Source: Siphonodentalium dalli (lineage: Eukaryota > Mollusca > Scaphopoda > Gadilida > Siphonodentaliidae). Taken from it: a DNA stretch of 64,000 nt. A model generated the notes under the pieces. The model was not told the DNA's origin. It did not search any database and saw nothing but the letters and a program-made list of their open reading frames with translations. Shown in pieces: positions 46,175 through 58,159 of this stretch. How positions within the stretch are numbered: the stretch's first letter is position 1; every line of letters begins with the position of its first letter. Position numbers and translations under genes: made by a program. The DNA lies in contig CP136062.1 of NCBI GenBank assembly GCA_032622095.1, forward strand, positions 227,308,578 to 227,372,577. The letters run 5' to 3'.

Positions 46175-47753
46175 GTGGGCCTTTATAAATATTTACTCTC
46201 TCATATACTCACTCATCTGTAACATGAATTTAGATTCAGATAAATGTATTACCATTCACCACGCATGAGACATGTCAGGCATTTGTACATGATATCAAGT
46301 ACATGATGTATAAGGTATTAAAACATGTTGACTGCCGACTCAGGCTCCCATTCAATTACATTCAAAAAGTACGAGATCATTCGTAGTCGGCAGACACCGT
46401 AAAACATGCAAATAGAGCTAAATAGTGAGATCTGTCAAACGCTGACATTTCTGAACTAAATGAAATTCGTCTCGCAATTCAGAATGGCGCATATGGGGCA
46501 CGATGCTTTACAATTAATTCAATACCATTTATAGTCGCGAAGGACGCAGCGAGAATGTACAAGATGTCGACAACGAAATAAAACAAGGCTATCAAACCAT
46601 GTTTGCAGCGTATGACATTTATTTGCATAATCTAACCCGATTTTTAAAGGCAACTTAAACGATCAAAATGTGGAATGGATCAACCAGGGATGTAACATTA
46701 TTTATTTATTTATTGACCTCCAAGTTTGGAGAGTAACTGACATTATTAACAAATCAGACAACGTGAAAGTATGACATGCAAGGGTTACATAACAAATACA
46801 TGCATAAACAAATAATAATAACATAAATATAATAAGATAAATAATTTTTTTTAATAATAATACCAAAAAAAAAAGTTTTTAAATAAAGAGCACTGGTTGA
46901 TTTGAAACAAGGTGTCATCCTGCACTCTTAGAACCACAGACTCACTGGGGAACATATGTAGTGCACTATTAGAACACTAGGATCCCAGGGGCCTGTTTCA
47001 TGAAGCAAGGTCATAAGATTATCTTAAGATATACTTAATCTAAGATCTAAGGTGGATCTTATGATGTAACTTTTCCGTTTCAAGAACGCGTTTCACAAAA
47101 CAAGATTAAGCCCTACTTAAGTAGTAAGTTAAGTTCCCGCTCATTTAGACTGGTTATCGACAATTTTCTACAGTCCGGAACAAAAAAATGTGGGCTTGTG
47201 CAATCTTTATGTACGGCATTGAGAGGTTATCGAGAAAGAGCCGAGTTGACATTACTGTGTGGCAGGGGTGTTGGATAGCGGCTGGGGTGGGGTGGGCGAA
47301 TCAGCGCATGTATCTTAGTGTCTATAGTCAGTGGCCTTATATTCGCATATGGATCTTAGACTTGTATGAGTTCCACGATGTGAATTCGAACATGAGTACA
47401 TCGCATGCTCTTAAAATGAAGAGCTTCGCGTTTACTGACGAGTGGCAGTGTCAGAAATAAGACAATATAATTATATGGATCGATGCATGACTGCGACCAT
47501 GCATTCACGCCGAGTTAATCCACTGAGAGCAATGATCAGGCGGCGATTGTTTTATGTGAGCCGACATAACTCGTGTATTATCGACCACCGCTCTCTACGT
47601 GTAGCAATAATCAAAACAAATCGGCGATGTCATCAGGACACACATAGGTCATTTTTCGATTCAAAGGGAAATGAAAAATATTTGTTACAGTAACTTTTTT
47701 TTATTATTTTTATGCAGATGTTTTATGCGGTTGTCATACCATGGATATATATA
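46175..47753. other. No recognised gene
   Basis: Contains ccaggggcctgtttcatgaa (46984), a phrase that recurs inverted at 54442, and a direct match gagcactggttgattt (about 46888) recurring at about 54505. A 90-codon frame at 47188-47460 has no recognisable domain. Confidence 0.35.
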
Positions 47754-48798
47754 TCTATTATATATTTTGAAAGATCTGTGTGTGTGTGTGTGTGTATCTG
47801 TCTGTGTGTGTGTGTGTAATCGATGAACTAAAAAACGACCGACCCGATTTCGATGAAACTTGGTACGTGGGGGTATTTTCGGCCGGGGGTTAACATAGGC
47901 CTATTGATTTGCCCGTGCGACGTGACCTTGACCTTCAAAACTCATATCTCGGGATCCGCAGTGCTATCACGCCGGATTTAGCACTGCGATGCAGGGAGGA
48001 TAACTCTATATTCATACGTCGACGAACGTTAGCAATTTGCAGGCATGCAATTACGCATCGTGTATTTTTCCCAAAATTATAACATTTACAATATATATTG
48101 TCAATTTGCAGGCTATTAAAAATCGTGCATCTATCCCAAAATATATCATTTATTACAATTTCTGATATATAAATTTTGTTACAGCTAATATTCTTAGGTC
48201 TATTGTCGATAGATTTATTTTTTGTATATTCACACCACGCATAGGCTCAAGCTGTTTACATTTACCCCGCGGGTCTGGAATCTCATCCAAGAATCCATTT
48301 AGCTGAAATGATACTTCGTTGTTGCGAAATGGAATCTACCGGTGGCCCCAAGCCGTCAATGTCAACAACATCGAAGTTGTTCAACTTTGACTGCGAGAAA
48401 ATAATTAGTTAAAATTTACCACGCAATGCTAATTTATCTTTACGTTGAAGCTTGATAATTAATGAGCGTGTGTATATGAGGCGCGTTTACATACTTTAGT
48501 GGAAATCAAATCGGGTAAAACTGGCGGATTTTTACGGACGAAATTTGATACATAGGGTATCTCGGTATCCGCTGGGCCGATTTCCCGGTATCCGCTTGCC
48601 CAATTTCCACCATTTTTGGGGTGTTGGTGTTGGAAAATTGCCAGACGGATTTTGACAAAATTTGATACTTAGTGGACCATAGTGGTAATTGTTTCCAGGG
48701 AGTGTTTTGGGCGGGTCAAATCGTGACCCCACCTGACATTGACCTTCAAAATGGTCAATTCAATGTCAAAGCCCGGACGAAGTCGGGTCACCTTCTAG
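47754..48798 (+). mobile_element. Non-autonomous Helitron, family B, unit 1
   Basis: 5'-TCTATTATATATTTTGAAAG, a (gt)n microsatellite, then ...GCCCGGACGAAGTCGGG hairpin, spacer, CTAG (48795-48798). Preceded by A. Shares the cc.aacttggtacgtg segment with family A, so the families are related. No Rep/helicase frame. Confidence 0.85.
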
Positions 48799-49174
48799 TC
48801 TCCTATATATTTTGAAGACCTCTGTCTGTATGTTTGTATGTTTGTCATTTATACAAATCTACGATTCTCGACCGATCGGGACCAAACTTGGTACGTGTGT
48901 GTAGTTTGACCAGGCGGTGGACGTCGTCGTATTGGCGAGCCCGTGCGGCGCCAGCTTCGAGCATGCGCAGACGAGATCTCGGAAACGGGTGGAGCTATCG
49001 ACTTGGAATTTGGTATTTGAATGTATCTTGCCCCGGATACGAATTTTATCGGGTCGCCGAGCCCGTGCGACGCCAGCTTCGCGCATGCGCAGACGAGATC
49101 TCGGAAACGGGTGGAGCTATCGACTTGAAATTTGGTTTTTGAATAGCCCGGACAACGTCGGGCTCATCGGCTAG
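48799..49174 (+). mobile_element. Non-autonomous Helitron, family A, unit 4
   Basis: TCTCCTATATATTTTGAAGA ... GCCCGGACAACGTCGGGC TCATCGG CTAG. Contains two 122-bp monomers. Begins at the base after the CTAG of the family B unit. Confidence 0.85.
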
Positions 49175-49732
49175 TCTCATATATATTTTGAAGACCTCTG
49201 TCTGTATGTTTGTCTGTCTGTATGTTTGTCATTAATACAAATCTACGATTCTCGACCGATCGGGACGAAACTTGGTGCGTGTATGTAGTTTGACCAGGCG
49301 GTGGACGTTGTCGTATTGGCGAGCCCGTGCGGTGCCCGCTTTGCGCATGCGCAGACGAGATCTCGGAAACGGGTGGAGCTATCGACTTGAAATTTGGTAT
49401 GTGAATGTATCTTACCCCGTATACAAATTTTATCGGGTCGCCGGGCCCGTGCGACGCCAGCTTCGCGCATGCGCAGACGAGATCTCGGAAACGGGTGGAG
49501 CTATCGACTTTAAATTTGGTATGTGAATGTATCTTGCCCCGGATACGAATTTTATCGGGTCGACGAGCCCGTGCGACGCCAGCTTCGCGCATGCGCAGAC
49601 GAGATCTCGGAAACGGGTAGAGCTATCCAATTGAAATTTGGCATGCGCAGACGAGATCTCGGAAACGGGTGGAGCTATCGACTTGAAATTTGGTTTTTGA
49701 ATAGCCCGGACAACGTCGGGCTCATCGGCTAG
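49175..49732 (+). mobile_element. Non-autonomous Helitron, family A, unit 5
   Basis: Same organisation with more than three monomers, ending CTAG at 49729-49732. Orientation opposite to the 18.1-20.3 kb array. Confidence 0.85.
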
Positions 49733-52083
49733 TCTATTATATATTTTGGAAGATCTGTGTGTTTGTGTGTGTGTTCGCGATGGACTCGAACACGGCTGGA
49801 CCGATTTCGACCAAACTTGGTACGGACACGTAATTCGACCCGGGAACGAACATGGGCCTATTGATTTTCAGATCCGAGGTCAACTTTTCACGTGCCGAGG
49901 TCAAATCTGTTATTACGCTGTGTTACGGGACTTTCATTTGAGTTCGGTGCTTACAAATCGATTCGAAACAGCGCGAATAATAAAATGCCAGTCATAATAA
50001 TGACACTGTGAGAATCTTTCGTGTTTCCTCTTTCCAACGATATATAATGCGTATGTATCCGTTTTAGTTATCTGCCTCAATTATCAAGAAGAAGTGGTAC
50101 TATCTTCCTTCAGGATAAAAACAATGCGTAACGTCTATGACGTCGTTAGAGGTCATAACGTTAGATCACGTTAACGCTTAACCGGCCGATGCATTTGACT
50201 GTTTCAGACGTCTTGGCGATATCTCGGGCACCGATGGTAATTTATTACGCCACCGTAGTGTGGTGTTTCTAGCTTTTGGTTTTTTTGTTACGCATGGTCG
50301 ATCGATAATTCACTGGGTGATTGTACAAGCGAATGCATTGTGGGGCTTTTATTTATTTATAGAGTTGGAAATTCCGTTTATTTAAAAGTCGGAACTACGC
50401 GACCAGTAGGCCAAGTCCAGTAAAACGGTTCGTTATAGGTGCTGGTTGTTATTGTTATTTTAACGGAATTCTGAGTTGGTCATTCGCGAAACCAATATAT
50501 TTTATATTCTATAATTAAAACCGTGGGTATATAATATATGATCCTCTTTATGGATATTGTAGGAAGGTAAATTTAGCTAAAGCGGTGGGATATCTTGCAA
50601 GACAACACATTTCGGTTTGCGCTATAACTGCTCAATGTTTTAAGGTATTACACAACGTCTGATAAAAAGAGTTCTATCTGGAATATTCACACAATTTTTT
50701 CAGAGAACATGCATAGAGTAAACATAGTCCTATCGGACTATCGTAAAGTAGTTCCGTTTAATTCGGGATTAATTAACCCTCAGACTGCCGAAACTGCCGA
50801 CAATAAATTCGCTTGTTTGTGTCCCCCGAAAATCAAACTTGCCTGGTTAGAGGTCCCATTTTCGTGGCTAATGGTGATAGAATCACAATTTTTCAGTCAA
50901 GTTCATGGATAAATTACATTACACTTAATCGGCTTATGTCCGCGGCGATAAACCTGCGTTTTGATAACAATTTATTTGAGACAAACTGTTGCGCGGGTAT
51001 CAGTCGGCGCTTATCGGTTGAAGTTATTATGATCGTGCAGCCTGCACGTGCAACAAGTGTTCAAATACAACAGAAAAAAAATACTATGTCAAATAAATAA
51101 CGTGATCAATGGACGGACAAGTTTCATTTCCGTGGGACACGAAAAAGCGAATTTAATGTCGTCAGTTTCGGCAGTCTGAGGGTTTTAATTAATCTCCTTT
51201 ACGATATCCCGATAGGACTATGTTTACTCTATGTTCTCTGAAAAAAAATGGTGTGAATATTCCCGATAGAACTATTTTTATCAGACGTTTTGTAACACAT
51301 TAAAACATTGAGCAGTTAGCGCAATTTTCTGAAATTTCGGACTATTTCGTCTATAAAAATACGATGAGCAACTGAAAATGTTTTTCAACATTCTGGAAGG
51401 GGTATATGTCCATGGTATATATGTTTAAAATTTCACGCATAAACTATGACAGATAACAAAGTTATAATTAGTTTTATAGGCCCACCATAAATCCCCTATA
51501 ATAAACGCATGCCTCCGTAAGCACATGGCTTTGCTGTGGATACTTTCGTTCCCAGCATGCATCATTCTCGCTATCTGTAAAATGTCTATGAACAATGGCT
51601 GCATGTGCCATGCACTCTTAGCTTTGATCCGCATTTAGAAGCATTCTGGTGTGGCGAATGAGAAACCTGCAGTAATTTATAAGCCGTAGTTCATTGTAAT
51701 AATTTGAAGAATTACTTGTCTTAACGGAATTCTGAGGCGGTCCATTCATGTAACCAATATATTTTATATTATGATTTATATTTATGACTAATAATACGAT
51801 CTTGGTGGCGTTACCATTTCTGACTATGGTTTTATTGTCTTTACGTTGAAATTTGATAATTAATGAGCGTGTGTATATGAGGCGCGTTTATATACTTGAG
51901 TGGAAATCAAATCGGGTTAAACTGGCGGATTTTTACGGACGAAATTTGATGCATAGGGTATCTCGGTATCCGCTGGGCCGATTTCCCCATTTTTGGGGTG
52001 TTGGTGTTTGACCCCACCTGACCTTGACCTTCAAAATGGTCAATTCAAGGTCAAAGGCCGGACAAAGTCGGGTCACCTTCTAG
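49733..52083 (+). mobile_element. Non-autonomous Helitron, family B, unit 2 (interrupted)
   Basis: Starts TCTATTATATATTTTGGAAG right after unit 5 and ends gccggacaaagtcgggtcac..CTAG (52080-52083). The last 245 bp match the end of family B unit 1 (tggaaatcaaatcgggt). The foldback at 50618-51323 lies inside it. Continuity of the middle part is inferred. Confidence 0.65.
50618..51323. mobile_element. Foldback element with ~170-bp arms
   Basis: Left arm gcgctataactgctcaatgt ... gactgccgaaactgc (50618-50798); right arm is the inverse (51160-51323). About 360 bp of unrelated interior; no transposase. Confidence 0.85.
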
Positions 52084-52611
52084 TATATATATATAACTAA
52101 GTTTTCATTAGCACACTCGTATTAAGGGGTGTCATCGTTACGGGTGTGTATATCATATATATACAGTATGCTGTTCAACGGTCATCCCACTCCTGCAAAA
52201 AAAACACGACAAAAATTTGGACAGCCTTGAAAATCACGACATATGGGCGTGGGCATAAACTCAATAAAAATAATATTCTCTATAGAAAATTGTCACTATT
52301 TCTAAAACATATTTTGATAAAGAGCGTTTATGTTACCTTTCCTATATGACATGTCTGCTTTGTATACAGCCGACGGAAATTTGGAAAGAGGAAAGAATCA
52401 ATACATTAATTTATCTCATTTTACCCCATCTCCCCACACACATATGGAATAACATAGAGGAGATTGTGAGCTTTGAGCTAGGCCATAATTCTTATCAAAA
52501 GTTTAATTCGTGGGTAATACAATTTTATAATATATATTATCTATAGGTCACATACACAGCTGATAAGTGACTATATCCTACATTCGACGAGGCTCGGGTG
52601 GCTAGTTGGTC
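52084..52611. other. No recognised gene
   Basis: Two short frames (52146-52349, 52346-52546) have a loosely LINE-tail-like composition, but no motif I can defend. Confidence 0.3.
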
Positions 52612-54290
52612 TCTGTGGGGGGGGGTACATCGTGCAATTTCCAACTGCACCCGCCCCTCCATTGAAGTGGGCCAAACTTCCATGTTCGCGAAATGCCATG
52701 TCCACCCCACCCGTTGGATTTAAACTTTCCAATTGGTATCTCAAATATTCCAACAGTTCGAAATTTATAACCTGACGCCCCTAAAGTTGGTGATTTTCGG
52801 TTGCTGCGGTTTGTCTAAAACAACACATTCCTTTACTAGTTAGAAATTCAAAGAATTGAAACCTATATATAGTGTACGATTAATGTTGTTGTCAGGCATG
52901 AAATTTCCAATTGCTAAACATTTTGACCAAAGTGTGTGCGTGTGGGGGGGGGGGGGGGGTAGACAACACACAAACCCCATTCGCCACGTCCCTGATGATA
53001 AGCCTGCGCTCTGAATTGTTTTACCAAACTAACCCTATGGTGATACGGTGGGGGGGGGTTGCCCTATCCAAACTTGGTTTTGGAAAGTTTGAGGTACCAG
53101 TTGGAATGTTTAAACCCAAAGAGAATATGGTTTTGTTTAAAGGGGTGTAGTTGGACATTTCGAGGCGAACACCCCCTCTCACTCTGTAGCCACGACCCTG
53201 TATACCAGACGACGAATTGCCCACCCAGACAATGTACAGATATCTCCGTAATTTGCAAAATAACATAGGCCGCCATACTTACAAGTGATCGATATGCCAC
53301 TTATCACGTTGGTCTTAACTTTAAGATTATCTTATGACACCTCACAGCAGTCTTAAAGTTAAGACCAAAGTTAAGACCATCTTTAGTTAAGACCTTGTTC
53401 GTGAAACGCACTTATGAGGGTATCACCCCCCCCCCTTTCGGTACGCGGGATTCAGAGTGTTTTGAAGCCGTACGCGGGATTCATACCCCCGAATTAACTG
53501 GTATACGGGTTCAAGCAAAACATCTTGGACGCAGGTTTTGATGGCGCAAAGTAATATTTTGTGCTAGTTATCTGTGTGAATGGGTGGGTATAATAGCTTC
53601 TTGGGCATATTCGACCACCGTGCCATCATAAACATGCTAAAAATGCTTGACGCCAGTCTAGATGCTAGGATTTTGCGATTTTCTTGTTCAGATTACAAAT
53701 TTTCGCACACCGGGCCGAACCATGGTCGGCCCGGTGTGTCATTGTCTCTCCCCTGTGGCCAATACAAAAATGCTAAAAAGTTTAACAATATTTTACTACA
53801 TTTGGTCAAACTTGTGGTCATCAGTTGGAGAATTTTCCAACCTGAAGGGGAGTATGAGGTTTGAAATTTCCAACACTATAGGAAAGCTTTAGTTGAGGCC
53901 AGTCTGGATGCTAGGATTTGCGATTTTCTTGTTCAAATTACCAAATTTTCTCACACCGGCCGAACAACGATGGTCAGCTCGGTGTGTCGTGGTCTCTTGC
54001 CCGTAGCCGTGTGCATGTGTATGGAGTTAGACCAATAGATGTTAGGATTTATGCAATGTTTCAGGTTAAAATAATTGAATTTTCTCATACCGGGAATATA
54101 GAATCATGGTTTATGAAGATATAGGATATTAGGCCTAAACACTGAGGTGCAAGGAGTGGGGTGGTGCAAATGGAATTATGCAAAACTTGTGTTCGGTCTG
54201 ATTCTGACTCAAGGAGGGGGGTGCAGTTGGAATTTCCCAAGGTGGACACCCCCCAACGGAAACCCTCTAGCCACGTCCCTGGTCATAAAG
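52612..54290. repeat. Cluster of GGGTGCAGTTGGAA-type repeats and G runs
   Basis: Three members (52612-52993, 53030-53205, 54150-54290) with agccacg(t/a)ccctg ends, ggggtgtagttgga and ttccaac motifs. Includes a 16-base G run at 52944-52959. Between them is a tandem duplication around 53640-53990 (gatgctaggatttgcgatt, caccgggccgaac). Confidence 0.55.
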
Positions 54291-54977
54291 TATCATTAAT
54301 GGTATCATAACGGCCTCATAACGCGACCGGCATCACAATGGAGGGGGGGGGGTGATACCCTCACTTATGACTGAAGTTTGAACTTATGACCATCTAAAGT
54401 CCCAACTATGTCATAAGTTGCTTTCATGAAACAGGGCCCTGGAGTACATACGTAGTTACGCAAGTATATCTAATGTGTCCATATTATTATGAGTAGCATA
54501 ACGAGCACTGGTTGATTTAAACCAAGGTGTCCTCGTGCGAAAGGTCACGAATGTGTCAGAACCATGGCAAGTACACTCAGGTCAATGTTTGCCCGTCCGT
54601 TCTTACTGATGAATTATTGCTTGATTGCCAATGACTCATTTGTGTGGAGAAGATGTGATTTTAATTATTAGCCGAACACCATCATGCTTATTACGCATTA
54701 AAGATGACATCAGGGTTTGCGCTGTCACTGTCTTGCCAATTATGCCAATTGCAAAAATAATTCACAATTGGCAAAATATATTTTTATTTGGCAAAAGTGT
54801 TTGGAAATTCAGTTTTCAATTCCTCAAGAAAGTTTACAAATATTGGTCAATCAACACCATTCATTTCAGGAAACGGTACAATATAAGTGTATTAATGGTG
54901 TTATAGAAGGTTAAGGAAAAAGTTAACACCTCTATCAGGATGCATTTAATATGATAGCATTAGCTTTCGACTATTAT
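54291..54977. other. No recognised gene
   Basis: Contains the inverted catgaaacagggccctgg phrase (about 54425-54442). The 54625-54914 region has short frames and a tgccaattgcaaa/tttggcaa cluster, without domain features. Confidence 0.35.
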
Positions 54978-55193
54978 ACAGTAATGCTCTAATTAATCGA
55001 CCCCTTAACCACAGCAGAATTATGGGTAACTTTTCAGGATTTAGTCGGAAATATGGCTTGTTGCCATTCATCGGAAAGCTCTCCCCGAGAGCTTTCCGAT
55101 GAATGGCATCAAGCCATATTTCCGACTAAATCCTGTAAAGTTACCCATAATTATGCTGTGGTTAAGGGGTCGATTAATTAGAGCATTACTGTA
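54978..55193. mobile_element. Near-perfect palindromic MITE (TACAGTA ends)
   Basis: 216 bp, TACAGTAATGCTCTAATTAA ... CATTACTGTA, folding at agctctcc..gagagct. Shares the cttaaccaca.cagaattatg block with the triplet at 38992-39473, so it is a related family member with a longer centre. Confidence 0.88.
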
Positions 55194-57132
55194 CATTGCG
55201 GTATGGTTGTGGTAGTGTTTGTTTTGATGCGCACTTCCGATGAAGAAACCCTTTTAAAATGTTATTGTTCGATTGCTCGTATCAACTTGTTTGAAAACTA
55301 GTATAGCATATGATCGTAGCTGCAAAATACTATATAATATATTATTACTCTAGATTTGTACCCTTTTCCTCGTTTCTGGTCGTGTTTGCGAACGCTTCGG
55401 TCATTTTGAATACGTGGTACTCATCAACTCGAAACCACGTGATTCCCCACCGTGCTTTTGCAAAGCTGATAACAATTCAAAACTTGTTACTTCCTGTTTT
55501 AAAAGTAATAACCTGTCCATACGGACCTCTCTATTAATGGGTTCATGTATCCGGTATAATTTCAGCCAAACCTTGGCTGTTTATTTCACAGTTGTTTCTG
55601 GAATGATCTGTGTGTCGACTGAGAACACATGGAGGATTTGTGTAAATGTTAGCCCAAACTACATTTCGAAGTAACGAGGGCTTTGTTGTTTATTTCGAGG
55701 AATAATACCGCATCAGATGAATTCAGTCCAAATATATTGACAGGTGTCGAGGGTCTAACTCTATACTGAGCAATACAAAAGTAATATAATAAATACCGAG
55801 TATATTTAATTTAACGCCAATGGGTCCTTTCTGTGCGTTTAATAGTGTATTTATGCCTAAAGCAAAGTGAAATAACGATCTTAAAATGAATTGGCCGGTA
55901 TATTTTATTAGTTATCAGGGTTACCAGGGTCGTAGTTGCATAAATTACAATATATCTTATTGTTATAGCTTGATCGGTATTGAGGTTAACACAAATCCCA
56001 TATATGGAAATTCCAAATATGGAAAGTGACTTGCGCATGCGCAAAACAGATACAATGGTCTTACTAAAAACGAAGCAATAAACGATTGATAACAACAAAC
56101 ACCGACCCAGTTAAATAACGACATTAGATGGCGGTGTATTGCGTCTTTAAGAGTGTGTTGATGTCTATATCATGTGATTAACTAATTATTTCGCCTACAT
56201 ATTTTGATAATTATCAGGTCCGCAGTTCGATCATGTAACAATATTTCTGACTTTTATGTTAAGATTATTGCTTGGTATTTGTTTCAAATCAGATAGCTGC
56301 ATCTCGGTAATCTTGATCGCCTTGAGCAGAAATATTTATAGCGTCGGTTCTGCGAACGAAGCGAAGAAATGTTGTCAAATTCCACGTCTAAATACGCGTC
56401 TTATTCTCACTTTTACCGTGTTTATATCAGTTTTATTCTATGTGTTGTTGTGTATTGTATTACTTTGATCAAGGTTGCGCTTTTGTTATTCTCACAAAAG
56501 GTAAATTTGATGCGTGTTTGATGCGTGTTTACATTTCACAATTGCGTCTGTCATGTACAGTCTGCGACGGAATTCCACATGTCCGAGCGCCATTGATTCC
56601 TTAATTACGAGACTAATTTATCGAATGAGGTCAAATTTTCGCATATAACAAGACTCGTATGTTATTCTGCACCATTCTGACGAGTGCCGACTTTCATTTC
56701 GCATTATTTTCGTTTTTATCGAAAAATAATCGTTCTCTATGGACAATTATGTCGCGAGAGATAAACAATAACGCTCTTTTCTGTTCCATGCAATGGAAAT
56801 GGCTATTTATTGTCCTGATATCAGTGATATAAATGAATGCCTAAAATTAGTATTATCCTGAAATAAATTTATGCCACTTTGGCAAACATGGGAACCAGGG
56901 TACAATTTATGCCATTTAGGCACACTTCAGAGTGAAATCAGGGCTTATATTTCGGCGAGAATCCAAATATAGATTCTCGTAAATATTCTCGCAAATTACC
57001 ATGGATTCTCGTGAAAAAGTATATATGGATTCTCGCAAAATCAGATGAAATATATGCCCTGGAAATATAGCAAATCGTTTAATGCTTTAGAATTTTTGTT
57101 TTCGGAGATTTATATATATGCTTAAAGACATA
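55194..57132. other. No recognised gene
   Basis: AT-rich. The phrase gattctcg repeats around 56960-57040, and gcgtgtttgatgcgtgttt is duplicated near 56510. Short frames show no family features. Confidence 0.35.
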
Positions 57133-57334
57133 TTATGGACTTGTTATGGACTTTTTCGGGTGCGAGAAATTGATAAGTTAGTGCTCAGGCACTTTGCCAA
57201 CCTGGGGAATGTTATCATTCTACTAACATCACTGAAAATTTCCAAACAAATCTACCACACCACTTCATAGAGAACATCGTCTGAACTACTCCAAATTGTA
57301 AATATTTACATCTCGATTCGGGGCGCAACTATCG
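57133..57334. repeat. Dispersed repeat shared with 14693-14873
   Basis: Same orientation and motif order (gataagttag, tctactaacatc, ttgtaaatatttac, ctcgattcgggg). Confidence 0.55.
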
Positions 57335-57666
57335 GACATAATGAAACAAAAATGATTTCGCCATCGAGAGTCATTGCATTTAACTAATATATAAGAATGA
57401 CGTTGTGTATCATCCATTTGGATTAATATTCGTAACAAATAACTACTTTGAGAAAGATTATTCTTAATTTCTAGTTGATCACTCTGCCCGGTGTCTGCCG
57501 GAGTGTTTCACATCACTTTAATCAAGGAAGACTGTTCAGAAAAACTGCATTTCAAGATCACCAAACAACTTTCCTTTTTAGGGCCACCACATCTTTCCAA
57601 AGATGTACTTCTTCCATTTTGCTATCAAAGACCGAAAAATGTCGTTAAACTAGAGATCCAAATACC

Positions 57667-58155
57667 ACCCCCGTGTACGTGGTACGGCCAAAGCCGAGGA
57701 TACGACCAAAGCCGAGGAAATGGGAAAGTCATTTTCACGTATATGATATGGGGATATGTTTGTTTCTCATTGTAAAACAGACATCGAGCATCGTATGTGT
57801 ATGACCACACGAAGCAGAAGTATTTATCCACCAGTTGTCAACCAGTTTTCCCAGATCAGACCATTAATGTTTTTTTGGCGAATTTTTTCAATGATGTTTT
57901 TGCTTTTGCTCACTCAATTTTTCGAGAACATCCATTCACTAGTATAGTTCCTGGACTTCCACGCTTCCAAAACAAATCCCGGTATATAGTTGAATCTGTC
58001 AATGAAGCATAGGATTTGACAGAATTTTAAAAATCCATGTCGTTCTCAATATCCGCGCGATATGAAGGGACCACTGTTGGTCCAGAAAGATCCGAAAGGC
58101 ACAGATGAAGATCCGACCAAACGCCGAGTTTCTGTGCAGTAAATATGCGTATTAC
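57667..58155 (+). repeat. Large inverted repeat, left arm, outer part (A)
   Basis: Reverse complement of 63520-64000, continuing to the window edge. The right arm runs A'-B' without a break, whereas here A is separated from B by the 58160-60980 element. Confidence 0.88.
57777..58017 (+). CDS. Exon-like reading frame in arm A, unrecognised
   Basis: After a pyrimidine-rich acceptor-like stretch (tgtttctcattgtaaaacag), a frame reads YVYDHTKQKYLSTSCQ ... HPFTSIVPGLPRF ... ESVNEA and stops. The same frame is preserved in the inverted copy (about 63650-63890, minus), with a handful of amino-acid changes. I recognise no family. It could be a terminal exon of a duplicated host gene or transposon-encoded. 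Coding status is uncertain. Confidence 0.35.
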
Positions 58156-58159
58156 TTAA

